Source of the DNA: Acanthosepion lycidas
Lineage: Eukaryota; Mollusca; Cephalopoda; Sepiida; Sepiidae
Length of the DNA: 64,000 nt
NCBI GenBank assembly: GCA_963932145.1
Contig: OZ010613.1
Span: 39,544,081-39,608,080 of the forward strand
Reading direction: 5' to 3'
The translations under genes and the position numbers were made by a program. The notes beneath the pieces were generated by a model that was not told the origin of the DNA, searched no databases, and saw nothing but the letters and a program-made list of their open reading frames with translations. This document shows positions 1 through 10,689 of the stretch, piece by piece. Position 1 is the first letter of the stretch. The number at the start of each line of letters is the position of its first letter.

Positions 1-291
1 ACACACATATATATATGCGGGCAGACGCACACATACTGTATGAAAAAAACTTGCATCAATGACAAGTGCATCTAAAATTAAAAAAATGAGTAGCAGCATT
101 CAATTGCTGACACCCCCTGAAGAGTGGACAGAGTAATTCCTGGAAGGCCTATCTACGAAACTCTGGAGTCGGGATGCTGAAGGTAACATCAATCAGCTAG
201 GTGACAAAACTTTTAGAATAATAGACATAATATATCCTGACTATTCAACCAAACATTCTTGAACGGGTACACATATATATATATATATATA

Positions 292-370
292 TAAGGTTGG
301 TGCAAAAATAATGACGTTTTTGACGTTAAAAAATACGTCAAAAAACGTCATTATTTTTGCACCAACCTAA
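292..370. mobile_element. MADE1-like palindromic mariner MITE, copy 1
   Basis: This is a near-perfect inverted repeat of about 79 bp with ends of the form AGGTTGGTGCAAAAATAAT and their reverse complement, set in TA-rich DNA as expected for TA target-site duplication. It has no coding capacity. The two arms pair over nearly their full length with a small central loop, so any transcript would form one long hairpin. It is the first of nine copies in this window. Mobilisation would need a mariner transposase in trans. Confidence 0.9.
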
Positions 371-609
371 TATATATAATGCAAAACCTCGAATTAACGG
401 TTCCGGCACGAACGGACTCCGGATTTATCTTTAAAACTTTTCAAACTTTATTTAAAGGTATATAGTAACTTAAAAATTAAAATACACATACATATATACT
501 GTATTTACATTTATTTAGAATAATTTTTTATGGCACTGGGTGTTTTTAGGCCACGAAAAAGTGTTTAAAATTAACGAACAATCCCTCTTTTAGTCCCTTA
601 AATTGGGGT

Positions 610-945
610 TCCACCGTATATATTTTATCATGCTCAGACATTATTGTCTCGACTGTCGATTAGTTGTCCTACAGCCATTGTCTGCAATGGACGTTACTCC
701 ATGGAAACGTACGAAAATTATAATGCTGCACGAACGTACTGGCAAGCCTTACCAGTGAGCAATTCAAAGTACTATAGACTGGCTTGGAATGTCTCCTGAT
801 TTGAATCCATTCGAGAATCTGGTCAATCTGCAAGGAAAGACTTTGTGGAATGGACATACGAAGTACTAACATGTACACTGGGTCATGTTTTATTGGAAAA
901 ATACGTAAAAAGTAAATAACGGAGTTATTTGTTTTGTTTCAATTG
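610..945 (+). pseudogene. Tc1-like transposase 3' remnant, copy 1
   Basis: This is a decayed copy of the C-terminal part of a Tc1/mariner transposase. The reading frame is broken compared with the better copy at 1316..1670, to which it is closely similar. The conserved segment around 778..870 corresponds to the DDE-motif region (SPDLNP..ENL), here with a one-codon-scale deletion after the ENL region. The sequence ends in a short terminal motif, CACAAGGGTGTATA, shared with copy 2 and likely part of the 3' terminal repeat. It is non-functional. Confidence 0.7.
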
Positions 946-1198
946 ATTTGCACAAGGGTGTATATGTATATGTGTCTTGTGCATATCACATACACACAAA
1001 ACATCTAGCACCCAGTATTAATCTTACTTTATTTAACAATAGAAACAATCTGATAAAGGTTTTTAAAACAGAAGAATGCCAACTTGAATTCCATTCATGT
1101 TCCTTTTGCAGGGATCAGAATAAACACTATCATACAATGTGCATCACAAAATTACATATTAAAAGATAACCATTGAAAGAAATTAATAATAATTAAAC

Positions 1199-1220
1199 AC
1201 ATATATATATATATATATAT

Positions 1221-1276
<56 letters not shown>
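1199..1276. repeat. (TA)n microsatellite
   Basis: An alternating TA tract with a short CATA interruption separates two copies of the Tc1-like remnant. Open frames reading poly(Ile-Tyr) through it are artefacts of the repeat. Confidence 0.95.
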
Positions 1277-1280
<4 letters not shown>

Positions 1281-1315
1281 GTTAATAATATTTGGTGTAT
1301 AGGACACAAGCAGAT

Positions 1316-1670
1316 TTTCATCAGGCCCAGACACTATTGTCTTGACTGCAGATTAGTTGTCCTATGGCCATTATCTGTGATGGACGTCACTCCAAGGAAA
1401 TGTACGAAAATTATAACGCTGCACGAACGTACTGGCAAGCCTTACCAGTGAGCAATTCAAAGTACTATAGACTGGCTTGGAATGTCTCCTGATTTGAATC
1501 CAATTGAGAATCTGTGGTCAATCTGCAAGGAAAAACTTTGTGGAATGGACATACGAAGTACTAACATGTACACTGGGTCATGTTTCATTGGAAAAATACG
1601 AAAAAAAAAAAGTAAATAATAACGGAATTATTCGTTTTGCTTCAATTAATTTGGACAAGGGTGTATAGCA
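1316..1670 (+). pseudogene. Tc1-like transposase 3' remnant, copy 2
   Basis: The frame starting at about 1470 reads DWLGMSPDLNPIENLW, the hallmark of the last catalytic block of Tc1/mariner DDE transposases; the glutamate in IENLW is the third catalytic residue. It continues as SICKEKLCGMDIRST before degrading. Only the last quarter or so of a roughly 340-residue transposase is present, so this is a 5'-truncated relic. The 3' end carries the motif ACAAGGGTGTATAG, likely the inner part of a terminal repeat. It is a near-identical direct duplicate of 610..945, about 690 bp away. The catalytic family is clear; the exact subfamily is not. Confidence 0.8.
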
Positions 1671-1780
1671 TGTCAGAAATTGTAAGCAACATGCCATCTC
1701 CAGAAACCGTGTTATATTTTATATTCAAATATAAAAATATAGACAAATTCAGACTGATGACCTTAATAATGGCAGATATA

Positions 1781-1947
1781 CAGTGTAACCCGGATATAAG
1801 AGAAACCCGGATATAAGATAGATTTTCTCTGGTCCCAAATTAGAGCCATACTTAAACAAAATAGACCAAACGCGGGTATAAGAGAAACCCGGATATAAGA
1901 GACTTCTTCTCTGGTCCCGACAACTCTCTTATATCCGGGTTACACTG
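1781..1947. mobile_element. Pogo/Tigger-type MITE (CAGTGTAACCCGGATATAAG), copy 1
   Basis: This 167-bp element has terminal inverted repeats beginning CAGTGTAACCCGGATATAAG and ending with the reverse complement, flanked by TA on both sides. Internal sequence repeats the GGATATAAGAGA motif twice more in each orientation. There is no coding capacity. A second copy lies at 61071..61225. CAGT-type ends with TA duplication are typical of pogo/Tigger-like non-autonomous elements; that assignment is inference. Confidence 0.8.
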
Positions 1948-2634
1948 TATATGTATTATGTAATGTTTGACACAGTAGAGTTCTAATGATGACATTTAGC
2001 ATGTCAGCAGGTTTGAATTGTTGAATTCTTTTTAATGCGTAATGACATCAGTTTATTTTTGGATTTATTTTATCTAAAATAATTTGTATATTCTGGAGTT
2101 ACTGTTTGCTGAAACATCTTAAAAATAGTTTGTTTTTTTTTTGTTTTTTCTTTTGCAACCATTTTAATTCAGATGAAATTATTTAAAAAAAAATCAGAAT
2201 TATATTCTTCACTATTTCTTTTTTTTTTTTTTTTTTTTTTAAAAAAGAAATAACAATATACATGCTAAAAAAAAAGATGCTGTTTATATAAAACCTTGTT
2301 CATCAGATGGATCTAGTGAATGTCATTTGTCCAAAAACAGGTTTCATCAAATGGTTCACTTCACCAAAATACTGAATTGTAGAAAATTCAAGGGCGATAA
2401 CTGTTATATCTAAATAGTGTTTTTCTTAAATTATGTGTTATTTAAAAATTAAACTTATTGATTTGATTGTTGCGTATTTGCGACAATGAATGAATGAATG
2501 AATGAATGAATGAATGACAAGTCAGTTGGTTTGTTTAAAAGGAGTATTTAATGTTGAACTCGCTCACAGCCAGGAAATTGATGGTCGTTTTTGTTGGGCA
2601 TTTATAGAAGAAATAACTGGGTATCTCGACATTC
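1948..2634. other. AT-rich gene-free stretch with (TGAA)n
   Basis: No gene or RNA feature is seen. There are poly(T) and poly(A) tracts around 2130..2275 and a short (TGAA)n microsatellite at about 2486..2517. Confidence 0.6.
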
Positions 2635-3330
2635 TTACCGCCTGAGGACGTCTTGGGTATGACGATCAACTACGCCAAACAGCAAGGCCTCTGATCAGGA
2701 GGTTTTGAGGAGCGTGGAACCACCTCTTAATTGCTGGTGTTCCCAGGTCCACCCTGACCCGGGGTGGTAGCACCTGTTAGGGTCCCAGCTATGTTAACTA
2801 TTACCAGCAATACGTTTTTTAAAAAAAATTATTACCAGCAATACAATTTTGAAGGAAATATATTACCAGAAACAGATTTTTGACAAAACATCACATTACC
2901 AGCAATAAAAAATTTTGTCAGCATTAAATAACCCATTGAGGTTGATATGTCATTAAAAAAAATAAAGCAAACCAATCTAAACCAAAGAATACATATTCTA
3001 TTCATACGAATCTATCCTAAAAATGTTGTCGGCATTAAATAACCCATTGAGGTTGATATGCTATAAAACAAAATAAACCAAACCAAACCAAACCACACTA
3101 ACCCGGGGTGGTAGCACCTGTTAGGGTCCGAGCTACAGCAAATAATTAACCCCCCGAACTGGGGTCAAAGCACGATGTAAGTGTAAAAATAGGTTTTAAT
3201 ACCAGCAATACGTCTTGTAAAAAAAAATTATTACCAGCAATATATTTCTGAAAAAAATTATTACCAGCAATAAAAATCTTGTCGGTATAAACACATTGAG
3301 GTTGATATGTCGTAAAACAAACTAAACTAC
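2635..3330 (+). repeat. Dispersed repeat family B with TTACCAGCAATA tail array
   Basis: A conserved block (2650..2800) with motifs GCAAGGCCTCTGATCAGGAG, GGTGGTAGCACCTGTTAGGG and AGCTATG is followed by a degenerate minisatellite of TTACCAGCAATA units separated by A/T-rich spacers. A conserved terminal motif, CCCATTGAGGTTGATATG, follows, then AAAC-rich sequence. The block-tail unit is partly repeated at 2990..3320. The same family appears at 3385, 18990, 36960, 38190 and 45440. The A-rich 3' end suggests a SINE or LINE tail, but I see no clear Pol III boxes. Confidence 0.75.
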
Positions 3331-3384
3331 GTGAGGATTGTGAGACAATATCATCTACATCTAAGTGTCATGAAATTTTTAGTC

Positions 3385-3775
3385 GCAAATGTTTTGATTT
3401 GGTATATTTTCTCTTACGTCCTATCAACCTTAGTGAGATATTTAATGCCGACAAGATTTTTAGAGTATATTCGTATGAATAGAATATGTATTCTTTGTAA
3501 GAGGTTGTAAATCTGGTTTTCATTGAAGTATTTTTTCAGAAATGTATTGCTGGTATTTTTACTATAAAAATCTTTTTTTATATTTCATTGTGTTTGGTGT
3601 TAACTATTTGCCCATAGCTAGAATCCTAACAGGTGCTATCACTCCTGCTCAAGGTGGACCTGGGAACAACACCAATTAAGTGGTGGTTCCACGCTCTTTA
3701 AAAACTTCCCAATCAAAGGCCTTGCTGTTGGATATAGTTTATCGTCATAACCAGGACATTTAGTCGCAAAAAGCA
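3385..3775 (-). repeat. Dispersed repeat family B, inverted copy
   Basis: This is the reverse-complement copy of the 2635..3330 repeat. It reads backward from the ATTTAATGCCGACAAG tail through the TACCAGCAATA-type minisatellite to the AGCACCTGTTAGG block and the CAAGGCCTTTG block. Together with the upstream plus-strand copies it forms a large inverted repeat of several hundred base pairs. Confidence 0.75.
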
Positions 3776-3876
3776 GACACAGAGTATTTTTTTCTTTTAC
3801 TGAAATTGCCTGTTTTGCATTTCCTTATAGTTTACATTCAGCGTGGTCTTTGTAGCGTACTTGCTTGCCTTTATTA

Positions 3877-3877
<1 letters not shown>

Positions 3878-3911
<34 letters not shown>
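3878..3911. repeat. (AT)n microsatellite
   Basis: Pure alternating AT tract. Further AT tracts lie at about 4088..4128 and 4258..4283. Confidence 0.9.
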
Positions 3912-3913
<2 letters not shown>

Positions 3914-4084
3914 TTGCTATAATTATAGAAGTCTGTTCAGTTGCGGTAATAGAACGTTTATATAGAGAGAAATATGGATAATCAACTCAGCAAGACTTGA
4001 GGAGAGCACTGATGCGTGAAATTGACAGTCATCATAGTGTTTATATCTCTTCCCTTTTCACTATGTCTCTCTCTCACTCTATTA

Positions 4085-4131
<47 letters not shown>

Positions 4132-4258
4132 AAAAGGAAAACTTATTCTCTGAGGGATTTTATGAAGGCAAATATTTTTCCTTTTGTCTTTCTTCATAAT
4201 ATCCTTTTACAGATATAGTCTGCCTGAAATTTTACACATACACACACAAACGTGTATG

Positions 4259-4289
<31 letters not shown>

Positions 4290-4298
4290 CCACAAACT

Positions 4299-4793
4299 AG
4301 GTCTGTCTGAAATGTGACAGGACTTATCCATTCTTCAACGTGAGAGGGATCGTTCACAATGAGTTCCTTCCAGAGGGCCAGACGAACAATCGGGATGTCT
4401 GCAAAGAGATCATGCGGCGTTTGCTCCGTACACTGCGCCAGAAGAGACAAATCGTGGCTACTTCACCACGTCAGTGCACCTCTGTTCACAACGTCCTGAG
4501 CATCCGACAGTTTCTGGAACAGCATCTCTATTCTCCTGATTTTGCTCCATGTTTTACCCAAATTCAAAGGGATCATCAAGGGGACCCGTTTAGAAGGCGC
4601 GGAAGTCATGAAGTGGACGGGAGCTGAAGGCCAGCAAGAAGAATCCTTCCAGCAGTGTATAGTGTAGTGTCAGAGAAGGATGGAATCATTCATTAGATTG
4701 GAGAGTATAAAGGGGAAACCATGTGGTTTGGATTTTTAAAAGAAATTGTTTTTTTTTTATATATACCAGTCCCGTTAATTTTAAGACAGACCT
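4299..4793 (+). pseudogene. Internally deleted mariner element with transposase remnant
   Basis: The ends match as inverted repeats: AGGTCTGTCT at the left and its reverse complement at 4784..4793, with similarity extending about 28 bp. The interior encodes part of a mariner transposase: NVRGIVHNEFLPEGQTNN followed by an LLRTLRQKR-type segment, then in shifted frames SIRQFLEQH and YSPDFAP, matching the mariner order FFD(I/V)RGIVH..EF, AHTA, SPDLAPCD. The block normally carrying the second catalytic Asp (HDNA) is changed and frameshifted. At about 495 bp instead of about 1.3 kb, it has lost the N-terminal DNA-binding domain and cannot make an active enzyme. Confidence 0.8.
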
Positions 4794-5137
4794 CGTATAT
4801 CACTTTAAACATCATTTTTAGTGGCTAGACATATTTGTGTAGATGCTCTGTTTAATTTTTTAAACAGTATTTTATTTTCGGTTACAGGGTAGAAGCGAAT
4901 TTTTCATTGAATGCACGAGGATATATTGTTCTCATTCCACTGTCGACGCTAAGGGAGATAACTTATATGAGTTCTGTCTAGTTTATTCGCTCTAGTGTTA
5001 TCACTTGTTCGTCCCACTGAACCCAGAATATAGTTTTTTCGTTTCCGTTCTCATTGCTTAAGTTGTGTACGTAATATTGTGGTTATCATTAATATAAATT
5101 ATATGTAAGCAAATATATGGATATAGATCCGACAGTA
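4794..5137. other. Gene-free stretch
   Basis: AT-rich unique-looking sequence; no gene, RNA or repeat that I can recognise. Confidence 0.5.
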
Positions 5138-5364
5138 CGAAGAAATATATATAGAAAAACAAAAATCCGAATATGCAAATATGTTGTTTAATGTTATTTC
5201 AACGTCGACGTCATGTTGACTTGAATATCGTTTGATATTAATTATGTTTTAATAGCGATGTTCTGAAGAAGGTCTACTAGACCGAAACGTCTTACGTCGA
5301 CATTGGAATAACATTAAAACAGCATCTTTGCATATTCGGATTTTTGTTTGTCCATATATTTTTC

Positions 5365-5371
<7 letters not shown>
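5138..5371. repeat. Foldback element with about 76-bp arms
   Basis: The left arm (about 5138..5213) contains AAAAATCCGAATATGCAAAT and AACGTCGACGT. The right arm (about 5295..5371) is its reverse complement with a few mismatches. The spacer holds the hammerhead-like core described separately. The element ends directly at a long (AT)n tract. No protein-coding potential is evident. Confidence 0.8.
5256..5305 (+). ncRNA. Candidate type I hammerhead ribozyme in foldback element
   Basis: The core reads CUGAAGA (5263..5269), one extra A, a 5-bp stem II (GGUCU/AGACC, loop ACU), GAAA (5284..5287), a short stem III (ACGU/ACGU, loop CUU) and cleavage-site residue C at 5298. Stem I pairs GACAUUG (5299..5305) with CGAUGUU (5256..5262), using two G-U wobbles. 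All three helices and both conserved strands are therefore present. The deviation is the additional A between CUGAAGA and stem II, which would sit as a bulge or A-C mismatch where G10.1-C11.1 is usual. The architecture (short stem III, open stem I) is that known from Penelope-like retroelements and retrozymes. Activity is untested. Confidence 0.55.

Positions 5372-5420
<49 letters not shown>
5372..5420. repeat. (AT)n microsatellite
   Basis: Alternating AT tract directly 3' of the foldback element. Confidence 0.9.
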
Positions 5421-5423
<3 letters not shown>

Positions 5424-5436
5424 CTTCAAAAGAAAA

Positions 5437-5461
5437 ACGACATTATCTTTGCACCAACCAA
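5437..5461. mobile_element. MADE1-like MITE, right-end fragment
   Basis: Only the right terminal sequence (CATTATCTTTGCACCAACCA) is present, embedded between AT repeats. It is a truncated member of the family seen intact at 292..370. Confidence 0.6.
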
Positions 5462-6925
5462 TATATATATATTATATATATATTATAAATATTATATATA
5501 TAAATTATATATATACATTATATATTTATATATTATATATATACATTATATATTATATATTGTATATAATATATATTATATATAATATATATATTGTATA
5601 TAATATATATTATATATAATATATATATTGTATATAATATATATTATATATAATATATATTATATATAATATATATATTGTATATAATATATATTATATA
5701 TAATATATATATTGTATATAATATATATTATATATAATATATATATTGTATATAATATATATTATATATAATATATATATTGTATATAATATATATTATA
5801 TATAATATATATATTGTATATAATATATATTATATATAATATATATATTGTATATAATATATATTATATATAATATATATATTGTATATAATATATATTA
5901 TATATAATATATATATTGTATATAATATATATTATATATAATATATTATGTATAATTTATATATTATATAATATATATATATAATATATTATATATATAA
6001 TATATATATATTATATATATAATATATATATATTATATAATATACATATTATATATATAATATATATATTATATATAATATATGTAATATATATTTATAT
6101 TATATATATATATTTATAATATATATATTATATATTTATATAATATATATATTATATATTTATAATATATATATTATATATTTATATAATATATATATTA
6201 TATATTTATATAATATATATATTATATATTTATATAATATATATATTTTATATATTTATATAATATATATATTATATATTTATATAATATATATATTATA
6301 TATTTATATAATATATATATTATATATTTATATAATATATATATTATATATTTATATAATATATTATATATTTATATAATATATATATTATATATTTATA
6401 TAATATATATATTATATATTTATATAATATATATATTATATATTTATATAATATATTATATATTTATATAATATATATATTATATATTTATATAATATAT
6501 ATATTATATATTTATATAATATATATTTATATTATATATATTTATAATATATATATTATATATTTATCTAATATATATATTATATATTTATATAATATAT
6601 ATATTATATATTTATTATATATATATATTATATATTTATTATATATATATATTTATATATTTATATTATATATATATTATATATTTATTATATATATATA
6701 TTTATATATTTATATTATATATATATTATATATTTTTATATATATATTATATATAAATATTTATATATATATATACATATATATTTATATTATTATATAT
6801 TTATATATATATATTTTTTTATATATATATATATTTATATTATGTATATATATATATTTTATATAAATATTATATATATATATATTTATATTATATATAT
6901 ATATTATATATTTATATTATATACA
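5462..6925. repeat. A/T-only satellite block (34-bp and 24-bp tandem arrays)
   Basis: About 1.46 kb is composed almost only of A and T. From about 5560 to 5945, single G residues recur mostly every 34 bp, marking a 34-bp monomer (one 50-bp spacing near 5630..5680). From about 6130 to 6600 the TTTATATAA motif recurs mostly every 24 bp. The rest is irregular TA/TATA sequence. It is strongly self-complementary. It has no coding value; poly(Ile/Tyr) frames at its edge are artefacts. Confidence 0.9.
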
Positions 6926-7080
6926 AAGCAAAATGGCTATTTTTGTAGTGATTTTATAACATATTTATGTTATTATTTTTTAAAAAATAATTATATCTGC
7001 TCTACTCTCTATTGAGCACTCTTTTAAGAATAGTAATTGTTGGTTATTGGATTTTATTCCGTATACACCAATCCTATATT

Positions 7081-7126
<46 letters not shown>

Positions 7127-7128
<2 letters not shown>

Positions 7129-7724
7129 GGGTGTAGCAACATAATTTTCCACCCTATAAAATGTTTAATATATAAAAAAGCACTAAACTAATTGAATTTC
7201 TTTTTTTTCCAGGTTTTCAAATAAGATGTTTAGACATCTTGAAACCGTTTTTCGTAAGAATCACGGAAAAACCTTTTGGTGTTATTCAGCTAGAACGAGA
7301 ACAGGTTCAAATCGTTTCGTGTCGGCCCCACTGTTTTCTCAACTGAGCAATGGTGAAACGAAAAAGAACATCAAGGCCTTCAGTAATGGTACTAACATTC
7401 ATACTCTGGCTTCCATCTTCAAAATCCATTCAAGGACCATCAAGAGAAAGAAAAACTGGACCAGGAGGCCACAACAGGAAGAGGGATGTCCATTTCAACT
7501 TAGAGCTAAAGAGATCAATTAGAAAAGATCCGACTCAATTTATAGGACGTTTGGCACGTGAGAGAGGAGTTTCAGCTATGACAGTTCAAAGAGCTGTGAA
7601 AAAGACTTGAAAATAAAATCGTACGTGAAATCTCTGAGGCAAATTCTTACTTCAAGACACAAAGTTACAAGGATAGAGAGGGCGGAGATCATCTTGACTA
7701 AGTTGGAAAATGATCCTGGAATAA
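7127..7724 (+). pseudogene. Tc1/mariner-like element, 5' part with transposase N-terminus
   Basis: The left end, CCGGGTGTAGCAACATAATT, follows TA and is likely the terminal inverted repeat. The interior, in two overlapping frames (7226..7522 and 7350..7610), encodes GGHNRKRDVHFN, then RSIRKDPTQFIGRLARERGV and SAMTVQRAVKK. This resembles the second helix-turn-helix half of IS630/Tc1-type transposases (kinase-like RK.P..S.R.LA.ELG.S..TV.R..K). A stop and frameshift follow, and the coding trace continues weakly to about 7720. The element is cut off by a MADE1-like MITE inserted at 7725 and a TG/TA microsatellite. The DDE domain is absent. Confidence 0.7.
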
Positions 7725-7802
7725 TAGGTTGGTGCAAAAATAATGACGGTTTTTGACGTTAAAAATACGTCAAAAACCGTCATTATTTTCGCACCAACCT
7801 TA
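7725..7802. mobile_element. MADE1-like palindromic MITE, copy 2 (nested)
   Basis: A roughly 78-bp palindrome with AGGTTGGTGCAAAAATAATG ends and TTTTTGACGTT / AACGTCAAAAA-type inner arms. It has landed inside the Tc1/mariner-like relic, so it is younger than that element. One mismatch (TTCGCACC) is visible in the right arm. Confidence 0.9.
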
Positions 7803-7854
7803 TATATATGTGTGTGTGTGTGTGTGTGTATGAACTTGAATAGAAAACGTTTAT

Positions 7855-7900
7855 TAATCTAACAGGTTTCACTTTTATTAAAGCTTCATCAGAGAATGAC
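7855..7900 (-). ncRNA. Degenerate hammerhead-like core
   Basis: On the minus strand the sequence reads CUGAUGA, an extra A, stem II GCUUU/AAAGU with loop AAUA, then GAAAC (core 7867..7892). I cannot draw a convincing stem III or stem I, so this is probably a decayed relative of the better cores in this window. It is followed, 3' on the same strand, by (CA)n(TA)n within about 40 nt. Confidence 0.3.
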
Positions 7901-8439
7901 ATATAGGTTGCACTGTTGATGCCAGAAACCAGTGACGGCAACCTTACAACTATAATTTTTTTTTTAAATTTTCATAAGAACAACTGAAAATGTAGCATAA
8001 CGAGTCTATTACAATATACAACTTATACATAAAAATATTTATTATCCTGCCTAAAACACATTTTCTCGCCTTTAGATCTTCAAATCTTTTCATGGCACTT
8101 TCTATATTCCTCTTCTTTACAAGATCATTTTCTATTGATGAAATAGCCAACGAATTTAATGTCTTGAGTAATGGACGACAGTAAGTATGTTTTCGTAAGC
8201 TTTAGGTTTGGAAAATCCCAAACACCTGATATGGCGGTATGAAGGCGCCCGGACGACTGCCCGAGTTGCCAGTAGTTTGAACTGGTCCTACCGGACACAA
8301 TGTGTAGGGGCGGCAAGCCGTATCGTGTTGGCGTAGTAGGGTGGTATTCTACTCCAGGATTTGCTTTCATTTTTTAAGGTTTTTTTTTTTTTTTTTTTTT
8401 GTCTGTTTTGTTGAATTTTTGTGGGTCTGTATTTACTGT
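7901..8439. other. Gene-free stretch with poly(T)
   Basis: No gene recognised. A poly(T) tract lies at about 8380..8400. The surrounding sequence is unique-looking. Confidence 0.5.
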
Positions 8440-8798
8440 TAGATAAAACATAAAAATAACCTCCATAAAATCGCTAAAAATTAGCCTACCGTGATGAGAA
8501 AATGCTCCAAACGTCACGAAAACAATTTTTTTTATCGTAAAAACCGTTAATGTTATTATTAAAAGGAAAGAGAGTATTTTTGAATATTTAATAAAATTTT
8601 TCAATCCTTTTTAGAACATTCGAAATTTTGATTAAAATCCTGTTTTTCTTGCGTCAGCCGGTTTATTATAAATTAGCATAGCAAATTTTAGCGTATATGG
8701 TCGGATTTTAATGAACCTTTCAGGATTTGTTCCCAAATGAATGAAATTATTTCACAAATGTCTTTCTTTTTTAGAATTTTTAGATGTTTTTCTCACTC
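8440..8798 (+). repeat. Dispersed repeat family D, copy 1
   Basis: This segment shares patchy but colinear similarity with 56720..57110: motifs TACCGTGATGA, CTCCAAACGT, CATTCGAAATTTTGATTAAA, and AAATGAATGAAATTATTT occur in the same order. It has no convincing frame. The family may be a non-autonomous transposon, possibly Helitron-like, but I see no diagnostic ends. Confidence 0.6.
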
Positions 8799-8799
8799 T

Positions 8800-8947
8800 T
8801 TTTCCACGTGCCATGTCTAATGGATGTCAGTTATCTCCTGTTAATTCCCCTCTCAAAGTTCTCCACCGCCTTAATCAGGTATTGAACTCACACTCTTTTG
8901 GTTCTGTCACTGGATCTAGCTAACGCCTTTATCCTCTGTGTCCTTGT
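8800..8947 (-). mobile_element. tRNA-headed SINE family E, head fragment
   Basis: Read on the minus strand, this starts near AAGGACACA, contains a tRNA-like head with a GAGTTCAATACC B-box-like segment, and ends near CATGGCACGTGG. It is colinear with the head of the fuller copy at 20655..20925. The body with the CUGAAGA core is missing here. Confidence 0.6.
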
Positions 8948-8949
8948 GA

Positions 8950-9829
8950 CAGTCCAGCAAGGTTTCAGTTACCCATTTGAAGAACGCACAGTCACTCGAA
9001 AGCTTATATTTGCCATGGTTAAAGAGCCCAGATTACTCTTCTATCAGACCCAGAGCTAGGGGAGAGAACAACCGGATCCATGCCTTACTCATGATGATGT
9101 GTGAAAAAGTGAAAGCGATAGGCTGATTCTGAATTTGAACTCGACTCGCTGATCCTGCATTCAATGCTTATTATTGTAATTGGTAGCGTGATTCAGTGAT
9201 GATTATTAGCGTAATTGGTGGCGTGATTTGAGACGGCATTCAAGTATAAGTTGTATCTTAATGTCATCTACAGTCTTAATCAAGTAAAGGGATTCGGTAT
9301 TAATGCATCAGAAAGGTGAGTAAGTGAATACCATTAAAAGTAATTGAACGTCTGGCTCAGAATCTCTGCAAAAACGATAATGAAACAAAGGTTTTTGCTT
9401 CGGTAATAATAATAATTATTATTATTATTGTTTCTTTACGCTAGTCATTGATGAAGATCAAGTGACAACAAGTCAATACAAATCCACATCACCGCCTCAG
9501 TATTTTTGTCAGTCCTTGCAAGCCTGAATTCGGATTAAAAAGGGTCTGCCTCGTGTAGAGTAATTGCTGCACATTTTCAATTGGCGTTAACGGTTGAGGA
9601 TTCAAGTTCCGATATGAAACCAGGAATTCGAAATCCGATTATGCATGAAGACATCAGTCAGATGTTGGTGCAATCTTCCTAAGTCTCATTCTAACTATTT
9701 GGTTCCGCGTCATAAGATTAATAAGTATTAATGCCAAGAAAGTAGTTGTATTTGAAACAGGGTTCCCTCATTTAAATTCTAGATCTTATGACTTGGCAGC
9801 CATACTCGATTTCTAATATCAGGGAGTGT
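8950..9829. other. Gene-free stretch
   Basis: I see no gene, RNA or clear repeat apart from a short (AAT)n/(ATT)n patch near 9408..9430. Confidence 0.5.
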
Positions 9830-10675
9830 GAAAAGAGATGGGGTGAGATGAGAATTAAATAAGAGAATAAGCTGGATTCAGAGACGAAGAAGAGAGAAGA
9901 AAAGAGAAAGATAAAAAAAGGAGGAGAGATAGGTGCACAGGGAGAAAGATGGGGTGAGAGAGAAGGAGCACTGTGATGAGTAGAGAGGAAGAGATAGGAA
10001 GAAAGAGGGCGACATAAAGAGAAGAAAGAAGAAAATTGAGGCTAAGCTGCTCTCAGAGACGAAGAGGAGAGAGAAAAGGGGAGAATTGTGTACAGGGGGA
10101 AAGATGGGGTGAGAGAGGAGGAGCACAGAGATGAGTAGAGGAAGAGATGAGAATGGGGACTAAGCTGAGTTGAGAGAAGAAAATAGAGAGGAAAAGGGGA
10201 GAAAGATGTACGGAGGGAAAGACGAAGTAAGGGAGATAGGAAGTAAAAAGGATAACATAAAGAGAAGAAAAAAAAAGAATGAGGCATATGCTGGGTTCAG
10301 ACACGAAGAGAAGAGTGGTGGGGCGAGGGAAGAGAAAGAGGAAAAGAAGAGAAAGGCGCGTGGCGTGGGGAAGATGGTGTTGGTGGACAGTGAGAGAGAT
10401 GAGTAGAAAGGAAGAGATAGGAAGAAAAAGAGGTCGATATAGAGAGAAGAGAGGGAAAGGCGATAAGCTGGTTTGAGAGAGTAGAGGGAGAGGGTGAAGA
10501 AAAGGGAAGAAATAGAGAGAAAGGTAACGACAGAGAAGATAAAGGAACATTAGGTGAGAGATAAAGAAGGAGAGTGAAAAAAGAGAAAGGCAAGTAGATG
10601 AGCTAAGACAGAATGGAGAAAGAGGTCAGGAGAATCAGAGAAAATCAAGACTGGGTGAAGAAGACAAGGTGGGTA
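9830..10675 (+). repeat. Polypurine (GA-rich) tract
   Basis: About 850 bp in which the plus strand is overwhelmingly A and G (GAGAGAAGAAAAGAGAAAG-type units) with loosely repeated blocks such as GATGGGGTGAGAG and TAGAGAGGAAGAGAT. Long frames on either strand are low-complexity Ser/Leu/Phe or Lys/Arg/Glu artefacts. Confidence 0.85.
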
Positions 10676-10689
10676 AGTAAGTTAGTAAG

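Noticed and set aside
5328-5619. Open frames of Ile/Tyr in the AT satellite
   Set aside because: They arise only from alternating AT; no other residues or motifs, and they shift freely between frames.
9878-10593. Minus-strand frames up to 165 codons, Ser/Leu/Phe-rich, superficially like membrane proteins
   Set aside because: They are translations of a polypurine/polypyrimidine tract and are open in several frames at once.
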